Source: Drosophila miranda (taxonomy: Eukaryota; Arthropoda; Insecta; Diptera; Drosophilidae). From it: a stretch of DNA of 64,000 nucleotides. The first letter of the stretch is position 1; every line of letters begins with the position of its first letter. A model generated the notes under the pieces. The model was given only the letters and a program-made list of their open reading frames with translations, searched no databases and was not told the DNA's origin. Where the stretch lies: NCBI RefSeq assembly GCF_003369915.1, contig NC_046677.1, forward strand, positions 16,368,001 through 16,432,000, read 5' to 3'. Below are positions 33,517-45,623 of the stretch, piece after piece. The position numbers were made by a program, and so were the translations under genes.

Positions 33517-34971
33517 CTATTTACACTTTATAGTCGAGTCCAGAAGGTCCCTCCAAAGATGGTATTGTTCGCTTGGCTTGATCATGTGCACGCTGATCAC
33601 GTTTCGTATTTTGCATGGACTGAGCGCGATTCGGCTGTTACGAAATGCGTTGGCCGCCACTCTCTTAATCTTCAAGGTCCTGGCCACAATTCCCGTGATG
33701 AAGACATCTTCCAGATGCATATAAAACGTGTTGAGCGATTCCACGTATAGCTCATGGACAATGTCTCCAGTGAGGAGGTAGGCGGGTCCGGTGGTAAACG
33801 GTGGGTACTGCAAGCCGGTATATAATTTATGTGAAACATAATACTTTGACCTTCCAGCTCTGACGGGTTTCCAGTTCTTGGCCAATCGTCCGTAGATAGA
33901 TCGCTCGCTCTTGTACCGAGCGTCTATGAAACCAAGCAGTTTAGGAACATTGATGAACATATCGTCATCTGTCTTAAGGATGAATTTCACACTGGGGCAG
34001 TGTGTATCTGCCCATTCAAGCATCGAGATCGTCTTTAGAGTGAGATTGAAGTACGAGTCTATGAAGTTTCCACGAATCATATCGCCATAAATATAGTTCT
34101 CCTTGTTGAGAGACTCGTTCAGGGCCACATTGGTGGTACGGCCAAGGACAAAGGCCATGCCGACATCTCGCCTGCTTCCGTAGTGCATCCAGGTCTGCCT
34201 GATGGACATTCTCGCGCTAAAATGGGACTGTGCTGAGGTGATCAGAATGAGCAGCCTTAAAAATACTCCCCTGTGCATACATATCCTCTTTATATCAATC
34301 TCTTCGTTTAAGTGGCCAGGTTCATAAAGTTTCATTGTAAGCACAGGAGTAAGTACAGGTAATGCGGGGGAACCACTTGATGTTTTTTCGCTGCAACTGC
34401 CACTGCCAGTAATGCTGCTTACAATGGGTTGGATTTGCATTATTGTCTTGTTATCCGCGATCTCTGGGTGTTCGTTTGAATAAGCCGAAAAGGATGGAAA
34501 TGCTTCAATATTGCTATGCAGTAAACTAACTGCTCTCCTTTCCGGTTTTTTGCTCCTGCCTGTAGAACGATATTATACAGATTTGTGGGTTTCAGGTCAA
34601 GAAAGAATTATATTCTTATCAATCCAATCCGTTCTGGAATGGTTGACAAGACTTCTCAGAAATAACTGTCATTTTTACATACCAGTGTGCTGACTATTTC
34701 CGATGGTACTGCCTTGATTTTTGCTGCTGTTCCTGCTGTTGATTTTGCCTAAAAATTATATATTTATATCATCATAATAGGAAGTCGCCTAACAACACTC
34801 ACTAGCAACATTTTGCTCGATTCTATGGCGCATCGGAAACCCTCCAACGGAATGCACATGTCTCTTGGGCAGGATCTCTTTCATCGATAAGGAGGCGTAT
34901 ATGAAGGTAATGATAATGGCGGCATTTAAGGCCATAAAGAACCTCATCCTTTTGCTGTTTAAATTACCCAT
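33517..34971 (-). CDS. GT31 beta-1,3-galactosyltransferase-like, array copy 8
   Basis: Exons 34971-34803, 34748-34683 and 34559-33517 join in frame to 425 residues. The start MGNLNSKRMRFFMAL leads into the anchor (ALNAAIIITFIYASL). The stem is Ser-rich. The catalytic domain has MSIRQTWMHYGS, FVLGRTTNVALN, NLTLKTISMLEW, KTDDDMF, FTTGPAYLLTGD and LEDVFITG, and ends EQYHLWRDLLDSTIKCK exactly as in copy 1. Its 3' flank (33295-33505) is clearly homologous to the 3' flank of copy 2 (16315-16500), so duplication units included downstream DNA. Confidence 0.85.
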
Positions 34972-35109
34972 GGTGCGGGTTCTGGTCCTCTAAACTCTGC
35001 TCTTGTATTCCGGTCTAAGCGAGGATACTGGTGTTCTCAATTTTAGTGCGGTTCAGCTGTAATGAGAAAATAAATTTAGAAAAGAATGATTTTTGGATTT
35101 GTCACTTAC

Positions 35110-35205
35110 CTCCCAGAGTGTCAGAAGTCCCAAAAGTCAAGTTCCTGGGGCTGGTGATGTTTGTGAGTAATAATATGTACTTCTTGTCGATCAGAAGGCG
35201 GCACT
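35110..35205 (-). other. Candidate leader exon upstream of array copy 8
   Basis: On the minus strand a 96-base segment lies between AATAG and a good donor (GGGAG then GTAAGT). It is open for 31 codons (reading CRLLIDKKYILLL, then TNITSPRNLTFG). Splicing to the acceptor near 35055 would put it in the 5' leader of copy 8, where it meets a stop quickly. It may be leader or a coding relic. Confidence 0.3.
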
Positions 35206-35517
35206 CTATTTTTTATTTAATTTTGTACCCACACCTGAAACTTTAAAAAGCAATGCATCCCTTGCCTTGCACAATAAATATTTGAAATTATTCCAATTTT
35301 CGCTAGCTTCAACTGTCAACCGATTTGATCAACTGACAGTTTCTGGCATCGCACGTCGCACGTAGTCGCTTAATGTTTCTCCTGTAATTTTGGCGAATCG
35401 TCCGTGTTGCTCGACTATTAGATACAATATTAGCCTAGTAAAAAGTAGACTGATACCGTAAAAAGCTTACCCTGTAGTTCCTTCTCCGACTCCTACATGC
35501 CGAAGAATCGGTATTCT

Positions 35518-36762
35518 TCAAAAAGTTTCATCGCCTTCTTCCCGCGACGACTCCTCCTTTCGTCGTCGGTATCGAAATCTATTATATAATGATCCAGCAG
35601 ATTTTCCATTGCCCCGCCAGTCTTCCAATTTCTCGCCAGGAAAGAGCCGCACCACATCTCGCTCCAAGGCGTAGCTCAGCTGAAGCGTCATATTTATTTT
35701 CTTTGATATGAAGTAGTCGACTATCATCTTGGACAATTTTGTTCTCTGTGGCCGCGATAGCTTGTTTTTATTAACTCGAGACCGCAGCAATTTGCCATCT
35801 TCGCCGCTTTCTTTTAAAATTTCACTAACATTTGTTACTGTCCACACCTTCTCCTCAACGTACTCGGGGGATGGGGGGGAGTAGAATCCTCGGGAGGGGG
35901 AAGCTTTTTGCCAGGGACTACGATGTGGTGTTGTTCCGCTTCGCTCACCGGCTTGTTGTAGACAGCTATCGTCGCGGTGTCCATCTTCTGCTAAGGATTC
36001 TTCGTCGCTGGTCTGTGTGGGCTGCTGTGGAGGGACAGGCTGGTTCTGCCTTGACGTGAATGAATCCTGCGGTAGCATATCGTCTTCATCATCATCCTCT
36101 GTCTTGATGGTGATAATGTCGTAGATAATGCTGTCATCGTTTTCCGGATCCTGGTCACTCTCCTCAATGGTACTAATGTGAGCACTAAGGCACTCATGCA
36201 TGTGAGCCTCCAACTCGTCGTTGCTCAAATATTTCCGATCGCAGAGATAGCACTCGGCAAAAGTGTAGAGCGGCGAATTGATCTGGTGATCCGTGTACAT
36301 GTGGAAATGCTTCTCGCGATTGTTGCCCGATCGCCAGCCGCAATGCTCGCAAAGCGCCGGGTCAATGGTCTTCTTGTGTGTGCCGATAAGATGGAGTCTG
36401 AAGTCCCGATACGACGTAAGGCGAATTCCGCATTCCAGACACAGCCAGAGACCTGATGGCCAATTAATTTAAATATTCCTTAGTAAATTGGGGGGATTTT
36501 GATTAAGACAACATGCTACTCACCGGCGGTATTCTCAGCTTCCTGTGAATAAAGACTATGCATCGTCTTGCCGTCAATCAGATGCTTCTGGACGGCTGCC
36601 GATGCGGAGGATGCCGCCTGCGATGGAAGGGACTGCGATGTGGACACCAGTGACAATGCGGCTCGCGGGGTGTTCGCTGTTGCTATTGCTGGAGAACCAA
36701 ACGTCTTAGGTACTTGACTTGTTTTCTTGATACGGCGACTGCTGTTTTTGCTCCTCAACAAC
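35518..36762 (-). CDS. C2H2 zinc-finger protein with a conserved C-terminal helical domain (5' end unresolved)
   Basis: Two exons are clear: about 36762-36524, then 36452-35518 after a 71-bp intron (phase 1). The first exon has no in-frame ATG near its start, so an upstream exon is missing from the model. Exon 2 opens with zinc-finger-like motifs CLECG...HLIGTH, CEHCG...HMYTDH and CYLCD...HMHEC; the last ends in Cys. A very acidic stretch follows (ESDQDPENDDS, EDDDEDDM), then a proline/serine linker and a C-terminal block (NKLSRPQRTKLSKMIVDYFI, then LFPGEKLEDWR and GSLYNRFRYRRRK). That block looks like a compact conserved DNA-binding or dimerisation domain, but its family was not recognised. 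Probably a nuclear regulator. Confidence 0.7.
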
Positions 36763-36769
36763 AATAGAT

Positions 36770-37512
36770 AAAAAAACGAACTTAGCCCACTTCAGCCCCC
36801 TCTATTTAAATAGTTCAACAACTTCAGGTAAATGGCTGAAAATATTAACGATTTTAAATTCTTCTTCTTTCATCTGAACTTAAACAACGCTAACTTTCGC
36901 CTGAACTGCGTTAAAATTATTACATTTTCATTATTTTCGGTGGAAAATTGAAATACCCCTTTGGCTTATAATAGGTTAATCGTTCTCCGTCAAGGATTGG
37001 AAACCATATTGCTCAATTTTGATGTTCCGTTGAATATTATTAGCTAGATAGAACATTTAGCCCTGCCCACATAATTGTATCCGACTAATAAATCAGTTTC
37101 CTACTTGACTGGCTTAATTTAAATACTTGCCTTTATTAGCTTTTGTCTAAAAAAAAGGTTTAGCTAAAAAGGTCGCCGAGAAAATTTGGATTTATTGGAT
37201 GTCTATATACCGTTGAATTTTACATGCATTCTACATGAACTGAAGCGGCAAATGAATCAGTAGTTCGTTCAATGCAACCAATAGTTCCACGGCAAATATG
37301 ACCTCATTTACCAGCACTGTCCACTGTGTACGTCAGCTGTCAAAGCGAATTTTCACGGCTTATTGTGTTTGTTACCTTTCTTTTTATAGTTTTCTAAGGA
37401 TAAAGTTTGTTCAATAGTCTATGTTTATTTGAATTAATGTACTTAAATGCGGTATGCATGCAGTGCATTGAGTGTCGTTTTGTGCAAGAGCTGAATATAC
37501 TAACAAATAACA
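36770..37512. promoter_or_regulatory. Shared upstream region of the zinc-finger gene and mon2
   Basis: The two genes diverge from this 740-bp interval. It contains dispersed repeat X copy 3 at 37007-37180, a TATACCG motif near 37206 and the mon2 leader ending at the ATG 37513. A short ATG-led ORF on the minus strand near 36881 could be the missing first exon of the zinc-finger gene, but its splice site was not found. Confidence 0.4.
37007..37180 (+). repeat. Dispersed repeat X, copy 3
   Basis: TTGCTCAATTTTGATGTTCC, GTTGAATATTATTAGCTAG, CCCTGCCCACATAATTG, TACTTGACTGGCTTAATTT and a GTCTAAAAAAAAGGTTTAGC end match 12280-12445 in order and orientation. Confidence 0.7.
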
Positions 37513-40500
37513 ATGTCGTTTGTGGGCGGGGGTGGGGGCCAAGATGTGCACAAGTTTGTGGAGGCGCTGCAGGCCGATTTCAAGACGCTCTCACTTGAAA
37601 CCAAGAAGAAGTATCCTCAAATAAAAGAGGTAAGTCCTGGTGCTCTGCTGACGTGTGTCGCATTTCATGGTCGGTCGCATTTCCATGGTTCTAATTGCGG
37701 CAACTTGCCACATAACTGTGTAACTGTGTGTGGGTGTGTTTTGAGTGAGTGTGTCACCCCATACTTGGGTGGGGGGTGGTCCGTGCACCTGCCTCTGTGC
37801 GCTACGCAATTATGAAATTGATAGCAAAAACAAATAAAATTGATTTTGTGACAATTTAACATGGCCATTAATTTACCCCAACCACAGGCATGCGAGGAGG
37901 CTATTTCGAAGCTCTGCACTGCTGGCAGCAGCCAGCAAAACTCCGTCTACTACACCGTCAACCAGATACTCTATCCTCTGGTGCAGGGCTGCGAAACCAA
38001 GGATTTGAAAATCATCAAGGTGAGCCACTTTCATGTCATCAACTTAACTCATTTCTTATCGTTCTTTTTGCCTCAGTTCTGTTTGGGCATGATGCAACGT
38101 CTGATTACCCAGCAGGTGGTCGATCAAAAGGGTGCCCTCTACATAACCAACGCTCTGTGGACCCTCATGGAGAACAACATTGAGGAGGTGAAGGTGCTGC
38201 AGACAGTGACCCTTTTGCTGACGACTAACACAGTTGTCCATGGCGATACGCTGGCCAAGGCCTTGGTTCTGTGCTTTCGCCTGCACTACACCAAAAATCC
38301 CACAATTGTAAACACGGCAGGGGCCACCATACGTCAGCTAGTGTCGCTTGTGTTTGAACGTGTCTACTTGGAGAAGGATTCAGTGCCTAGCCTGCAGCAG
38401 CAACAGCAGCAGCCGAGCAGCTCGAGCAACAGTCCTGTAGAGGCGGACGGCGCCACAGCCGGGCAAGATGTGCAGACCTTTGCCTCTGATGCATTTCTGC
38501 TATTCCAGGATCTAGTGCAGCTGGTGAATGCTGAACAGCCCTATTGGCTCGTTGGCATGACCGAAATGACGCGCACCTTTGGCCTAGAACTGCTAGAGGC
38601 AGTCCTCACAAACTTTAGTGCGGTGTTCCACGAGGTGGGTCTTAGATATATAGAATATTTATTAAATTTAAGCCATTAATTCTCATTTCCCACATAGAGC
38701 AACGACTTCCGTTTGCTGCTCAAAGAGCGCGTCTGTGCTTTGGTCATAAAACTCTTCTCCCCGAATGTCAAACATCGCCAGCTGCCGGCTCCCAATAACG
38801 GAACGGCACCAGTGCCTGCGGATAAACCCTATTTTCCCATCAGCATGCGACTGCTGCGTCTGGTGTCCATTCTAATACAGAAATACCATACCATATTGGT
38901 GACCGAATGCGAGATCTTCCTGTCGCTGATCATCAAGTTTCTGGATCCAGACAAACCAGCCTGGCAGCGGGCCCTGGCTGTGGAGGTCATACACAAGCTG
39001 GTCACACGCTCCTCGCTGATTGCCTTCTTCTGCAAGTCGTACGACCTGAAGAACCATGCCACAAACATTGTCCATGACATGATTGCGGCCATGGGTAGCT
39101 TTGTGCGATATTCTCTGATAAATGCCTCCGTCATGCTGAACGGCCAACAGAATGGAGGAGCTCTGGCTCAGCCCACCAATGCGCTGTCCACCCTATCTGG
39201 GAATAATCAATGCGGATTCTCTTTCCGCGGTGCCTATCTCCCACTGGTCGCCACATATGCCCCTGGTGTTTCCAAGGCTGTATAGTAAGTAGATGATTAT
39301 TTATGAAAACTGCCTTTTCATATGGATATTCTCTTTTGCAGCCTGGAAATGCTGGATAAGCTGGATGCTCCGAATATACCAGACAGCTATGGCATCTCTG
39401 TGGGACACGCCATACTCCTAGACATGACCCGTTCCATTGGCGGGGTAATACAGCGCACACCAGAGCTCCATCCCACCCATAATACGGCTGTCATAACGGA
39501 GGAGGAGCACCAGCCGCTGTGCCTGCAGCTGGTAAATTCTAGCTGGTCGGGTCTGCTCAGCGCGTTCATTCCATTGGTGGAAACATCGATGGACGAGGCC
39601 ACCACCGAGAACATACTGAAGGCCATGCAGAACTATGCGGCTTTGTGTGGCATGCTGGAGCAGCTGCAGCCCCGCGATGCCTTCATTATGGCCATGTGTC
39701 GGGCCTCGTTTCCGCCGCACTATGCCATGTCCATATTTGCCAATGCCACGCAAACAGACGGCGATGTGAGATGTAAGTGGGACGAATCTGTAATATGTTC
39801 CATGATTAAAACCTTTATTCTGTATTCGCAGGTCACACACGGAGTGGCAGCCAGGATCTGAGCAGTCAGTTCATCAACAGCTGTACGCCCGACGACTTTC
39901 GGCCTCAGATTGTGGCCGTGGGCACGCCCCTGCCATCGGCCTCGCTGCCACACAGCGTTATGCAGGCGCCCGTAATGCTAACCAACAAGAATCTGCAGTG
40001 TATGCGTGCCATACTCTTTCTGGCGCACAACAATGGCGGGATACTGGGCACATCCTGGCATATGGTGTTGCAAACGCTACAGCATCTAGTGTGGATACTG
40101 GGCCTGAAACCCTCAACGGGTGGCAGTCTCCAGGCCATGCCAAAGCCAGCCGTTGAGGCGAATGTGGGCATTCAAACGGCCGTGATGGCGGATCTCCCAG
40201 TGCTGTCACAAATGCTGAGCCAATTGTTTGAGTCCAGCCAATATCTGGACGATGTGGCGCTGCATCATCTAATTGATGCTTTGTGCAAGCTCTCACACGA
40301 GGCCATGGAACTGGCCTACGCCAATCGAGAGCCATCGCTCTTTGCGGTGGCCAAGCTACTGGAAACGGGCCTCGTGAACATGCCCAGAATTCATGTGCTG
40401 TGGCGTCCGCTAACCAATCATTTGCTGGAGGTATGCCAGCATCGGCATATACGCATGCGGGAGTGGGGTGTGGAGGCCATCACTTATCTCGTGAAGTCTG

Positions 40501-43500
40501 CTCTACAATTCAAGCACAAAACGCCGCTCAAGGAGAACATGGTTTGGAACAACAAATAAATATATAAATTATAAATTAATTAATGTCTCCTCTCTTTTGT
40601 AGGAACTGCAAACCATGCTGCTGAGTCCTCTCTCTGAGCTGTCCACTGTTCTGCATGCGGATGTGAGGCAACGCCAGCTGGATTGTGTCCTCCAGATACT
40701 AAACACGGCCGGGGAGATACTCTCCTTTGGCTGGCCGGCCATTATTGAGATAATTGGGGCTGTGAATGAACATCATGGCGAGCCATTAATACGCACCGCC
40801 TTCCAATGCCTGCAGCTGGTCATCACCGACTTCTTGACGGTCATGCCCTGGCGTTGTCTGCCCCTCTGCATCAGCACGGCTGCTAAGTTTGGTTCCCAAA
40901 CCCAGGAACTTAACATCTCGCTAACGGCGATTGGTCTGATGGTCTCTGATTGGAAAAACTTAAATATATTTAAATTGATTTTGTAATTGATCGAATTTTA
41001 ATCTTTTTTGCAGTGGAACATTTCGGATTTCTTTAATCAAAATCAGGACAAACTGATGTCCACACAGCTGCAGGATGTGGCCATATTGCCAGAGTTTCCG
41101 GGCACCGTGAAGATGCCACAATTCGACAAGCTCTGGATGTGTCTGTATGCCAAATTGGGAGAGCTGTGCGTAGATCTGCGTCCGGCTGTCCGTAAATCGG
41201 CCGGCCAGACACTCTTCTCCACCATCTCGGCCCACGGCAGCCTGTTGAATCCGCCCACCTGGCAGGCTCTGGTCTGGCAAGTGCTATTCCCCCTGCTCGA
41301 CAACGTCCGGGCCTTGAGCAGCTCGGCCAGCAATGAGAAGGTGGATGCCAGTGGCAATATTCTCATACATCACTCGAGGAACACCGCTCAGAAGCAATGG
41401 GCCGAGACGCAGGTCCTGACGTTGTCGGGGGTCTGTCGGGTGTTCAACACCAAACGAGAGCTCCTCCAAATGCTCGGGGACTTTGAGCGTGCCTGGTCTT
41501 TGATCCTGGAGTTCATACAGAATGCAGCGCTGAGCAAGAATGGGGAGGTGTCGCTGGCCGCACTCAAATCACTGCAGGAGATCATGTACCACAATACCAC
41601 AACAGAGCGAACGGTGGGAGGAGTAGGAGGAGCATCCCTTAAGGATCCACAAACGGCGCAAGAGCAGGACGAGGAGATCTGGACTGTGAGTAGATTAGGG
41701 GGATGCTGCGGCTAATTTTTCTTCGTTTCTTATTATTTTGTTTTTGTTCCTATCTTAAGTATTTGAAAAGTATCGAGAAGCAGTTCTCCACTTTCCGTGT
41801 CAATCACATGGAGCTCTTTTTTGTAAGATTTTAGTCTCTTGTTTTGCTTTTCTTTCGTTGGCTTGTTATACTTATGTCTGCATCTCCTTTCTGCATTTGT
41901 TTCCGTATCTGAGCAGATTGCCTGGAACATTTGGCTCAGCATCGGCATGGAGAGCACCAAAATGTCCACAACGAAGGCACAGCCACAGCCCAGCAGCAAT
42001 GGGGGTAGCAATGGCAGCCAGGATAGCCAGGAGGACTTTTACATTCCCAGTCAGGCTTTTCTGACGGCCCTCATACAAATCTTTCCCGCCATCTTTCACC
42101 ACATTCAAGTCAAGTGAGCAAAATCCATTACCATCTGCTGTAGAAATTCTTATTTAACTCGAGTCACTGAATGTAGATTCAGCCCCACGGACTTTGACAA
42201 ATTCTGCACGGTGCTGACGAATGCGGTGTGCATTCCCGTCCAGACCGATGCTGTCCCCTACGTCATGTCCACTGTGTCCGATACGCTGCTGACGCCCCTG
42301 CATGATGGCATACTCGATTGCATGGAGCTGATACAAAAGGTAAACACCAGACTACTTTTGTTTGTGAGAGATCTTTAACCCCCATTCCCTTGCTCCACAG
42401 GAAGCCACAAAGCCAGATTCCCACATCAGCCAGCTCATACCCGCCATTTTTCGACAGCTGTTGATCTTCAGCAAGTTCGCCTGTGCCCCGCCCACATTCC
42501 AGCAGAATGTGGAGCACAAGTATGCCAAGTCCACGTCGGGTCACTATGCCAACAATGCATCCGTTGAGGTAGTGGGATTGAACTACATACCGTTCGGTGA
42601 GAAGTCAATCAGTATTTGTGTGAAGCTGTACCAGACGACGGCCACAGAGGAGTCGGTGGTGCAGGAGCATATCCTGCACGACATTGTCAAGGCTGTGCGC
42701 ACACCGCTGGCCATGAAGTACAAGTGCCTGTCGTCTAGCACTTGGAAGCTGGCCATCTCGAGTCTCATCAGTGTCCTCCACACGGGCCTGAAAGTGGCCC
42801 GGGCCAAGCCTCAGCATTTCGCCAGCCTTTGGGACGACTTGGCCGATACGCTGGATAAGTTTCTGTTCCCCGCCAGCGTGTGCACCATCGAGGATCGCGG
42901 TCTGGAGGAGATTGTGCTAGACGAGACCATCGATTGTCATGTGATTGAGTTGCTGCGAGACGAGGTGTTGCCGCATGCCCACGAGATGCCGCATCAGTTT
43001 ATTATGCAAATTGTGGTGCTGCTCAACAAGGGCTCCATACACTCGGCCTCGGACACGAATATATGCTACGAGTCGGACTGGAAACTGCGCGAGATATTTG
43101 CAAAGACCTGCTTTGAGACCTTGCTGCAGTTCTCGCTGTTGGAAGATCATCATGCCACCAACAACAATCGCATTAATGCCAATCTGTTGCCAGCGGGTGC
43201 CGCAGGAGCGGTTGGCAAGGACTTTGCCGGACGATTGGCGGTCACCGCCTTGCTGCATCGCTTCCAGGAAGTGCTCAAGCGGTTCAATGATGATGAGCGC
43301 CAAAGCGGCAAGTGTCCGTTGCCTAGGTGAGAGTGATACCCTGCCCACACTTTTATTTTTGTTTCATTGTAAATTTATTTTATTTTTTTCGTTTAGATTC
43401 CGGCTGTCGGAGATATCGTTTGTGCTCAAAGCCATTGCCACGCTGGTGGTGTCCATGAAGAAAGCCCCAGCCTCAAAGGGTATGCCAAAAGTTGAAGCTG

Positions 43501-43739
43501 TTGAGCATTCCAATCTTTAATTAACCATTTATCCTCCCCCGCACGCAGTAAACAAGCCGGCATGGGATCAATTGATTGGACTGTATCCGTATCTGGTGGA
43601 TTGCACCACTACCACATCGCCGGAGGTGTCACGATCACTGCGCGAGGCCCTGCTGCAGTACACAGATCTACTGCAGGCGCCGCGCCTTTGCGGAGCCACC
43701 ACAAACGACAATTCTATACAATCGAATGGACAAGAGTGA
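37513..43739 (+). CDS. mon2: Mon2, large Golgi/endosome trafficking scaffold related to Arf-GEFs
   Basis: Thirteen exons join in frame to 1701 residues, close to animal MON2 (about 1700): 37513-37629, 37888-38019, 38077-38634, 38698-39284, 39342-39772, 39832-40541, 40603-40941, 41014-41685, 41917-42113, 42177-42339, 42401-43326, 43397-43479, 43549-43739. The N-terminus ([25 protein letters not shown] then ACEEAI) is the DCB-type region. [19 protein letters not shown] is a conserved central signature. The protein is all alpha-helical repeats, resembles BIG/GBF Arf-GEFs without a Sec7 domain, and acts with Dopey at Golgi and endosomes; in flies it supports oskar anchoring at the oocyte cortex (known biology). 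Donors of exons 6 and 7 (GTTTGG, GTCTCT) are weak but keep frame. Confidence 0.93.
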
Positions 43740-44328
43740 AAGTATGCCTAGACACAGATAGATAGATAGAGATACCTAGATAACCGGAACCAGGAGAAGC
43801 TCTGCGATGTTTTGTTTTAGTTTTTAAGTGCGAAGCGTTTGAATATATATATATTTATTTTGTGCATAATTTATAAATGTTAAACCTAACCCTCCCCCGC
43901 ATAGATGTACTTCTTCTAATCATCTATGTTCAATACTTACATACCTTTACCTTTACATATTACGAGTATATATATATACCTATATATTTGTAAAAGTATT
44001 TTGTAGTTGAGCTATGAACTATGTATGTATGTACCTCCTCCTACTTGGTGATGATGGGACGGAGGGCAATTAACCGAGATAAAGAACCCTTTAAAGGCGG
44101 CTTGGCAAAGGGCAGAAAAACAGCAGATTCCTTTAGTACCTTTTCGAGACGCAAAGACAAAGAACTATACCTAGCTATAGCAATCTACATACAATATTAT
44201 ACACACACACACACAACTATGATCTATTTGTGTAGCGCATTTTAAAGTACAGACTTGCGTGTTATCTGAATCAAATATTAACCATTTAATCATGATGCAA
44301 CCAAGTAAACTTTGTAGTGACGTTTTTA

Positions 44329-44334
44329 AATAAA
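44329..44334 (+). terminator. Poly(A) signal AATAAA of mon2
   Basis: A canonical signal 590 bp after the mon2 stop, followed by an A-rich stretch. It is the first convincing site downstream of the gene. Confidence 0.55.
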
Positions 44335-44409
44335 GCAAAAATTATTACCAACCGATAAGGCTCCGTTTATTTATGACGTCAGGTACCCTCACTATCGCGG
44401 CTTATTGGC

Positions 44410-44640
44410 CTACGAACACACGGTTCCATGTTGTGCTATCCTTATCGCATCCGCAATGGGCTCAATTTTTACCTTGACTCTGGACTCTGCGCATTCTTTG
44501 GGGCCTGGCAACAACTCAGCCAGCCGTCTGTCAAATGTGGTAAGAATTAAGAGTTTGCTCACATCTTGGGTGTATTTGTTTAAACCTGAAATATTTGGTT
44601 GCTCTACGGCTACCTGAGAAAAGGCTTCACGTAGTTGCAC
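44410..44640 (-). CDS. Candidate small unrecognised gene
   Basis: An open frame on the minus strand reads LREAFSQVAVEQPN, then GLNKYTQDVSKLLILTTF, DRRLAELLPGPKECAE and ends HGTVCS. Its composition looks protein-like but it has no ATG of its own in frame. An ATG at about 44683 could be joined by a short intron (ATGATTG then GTACTAG to TTTCAG), giving about 60 residues. A promoter-like AATATCGCTATCG lies near 44785. No family was recognised. Confidence 0.3.
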   Translation of the reverse strand: MQLREAFSQVAVEQPNISGLNKYTQDVSKLLILTTFDRRLAELLPGPKECAESRVKVKIEPIADAIRIAQHGTVCS

Positions 44641-44997
44641 AGCATAAAACCGAAATATTTCTCAACAATCTAGTACCAATCATGCCTGTTAAGATAGTAA
44701 GCTTTTTACTAGCTGTTGAGTGTTTAGTTTACAGTTTATTGTTTAATATGTTCCGCAGTATAGCGGCCGGCCAACGATAGCGATATTTTCGAGATATTTA
44801 CGTATTCTAGACGATGTCAGTCGACGAACCGAGAAATGCCCGAGCCTTGTGCAAGCGAAGTTTAAATTGAGATAAAATGAGAGAGAGATAGAACGAAAGA
44901 CCGGCTGCATAGGCCTAACCTGAATAGTAAGACAAATCCTTATACCCTTAAAGAGCCGCTGCAATATGTCTGGCCAAAGCCAATATACATTATAGTA

Positions 44998-45133
44998 AGA
45001 TGAGTAACGCCCATACATTTCAATGGTACACGATTTTTTCATCGTTGATTTGAAAGTGGCTCCAGGCTCTCTGAAAATGTTGTTGAAAAGCCACACGCCC
45101 CTCTCGGCTCTCTAGTATGGGCGTTACTCATCT
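44998..45133. repeat. 19-bp perfect inverted repeat with 98-bp spacer
   Basis: AGATGAGTAACGCCCATAC at 44998-45016 is the exact reverse complement of 45115-45133. It could be the ends of a small inverted-repeat element or a hairpin in the intergenic space between mon2 and Bsg. Confidence 0.75.
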
Positions 45134-45623
45134 GTCTTCACTAGTAAACTAAATACCCAGTTAATAGGGAATATATTTTTACTCGATGCTGGGACCATCG
45201 TAAAATACATAGAGAATCCCACCGTTGAACCTACCTTTCTATAGACAGGAGTTATCAGCGAAAGAGCAATGATTTAATCTAAATAAAATTTTTATTTTAA
45301 TTTGTTTCATTTTTTGTTGTTGTTTTCTGCTTTTGTTTTCATTTTAATCGGTATAATAAGTATAATAACATTTTTTGTTGTTGTTCTTGTTTTCATTATT
45401 ATTATTACTGTTAATGTTAATGTTTTTATAGTTTTCTTTTTTTCTCTGTTTTAATATTAGAATTAGGCAATCGAGTTTAATACTACCTTCGTTTTAAATA
45501 TTATGCAACGAATTTTGGTTTTGGTTTTTCTTGGTTTTTTTTTTGTTTTTGGTTTTTGTTTTGTTTATGAATTTTTAAATGTATATATTTAATAAACTCA
45601 TTTCCGTTCTGGCTAGGCAACGT

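Noticed and set aside
44743-45096. Open minus-strand frame of about 117 codons upstream of the candidate small gene
   Set aside because: It begins at GTG rather than ATG, overlaps the inverted repeat and promoter-like sequence, and its composition is not protein-like.
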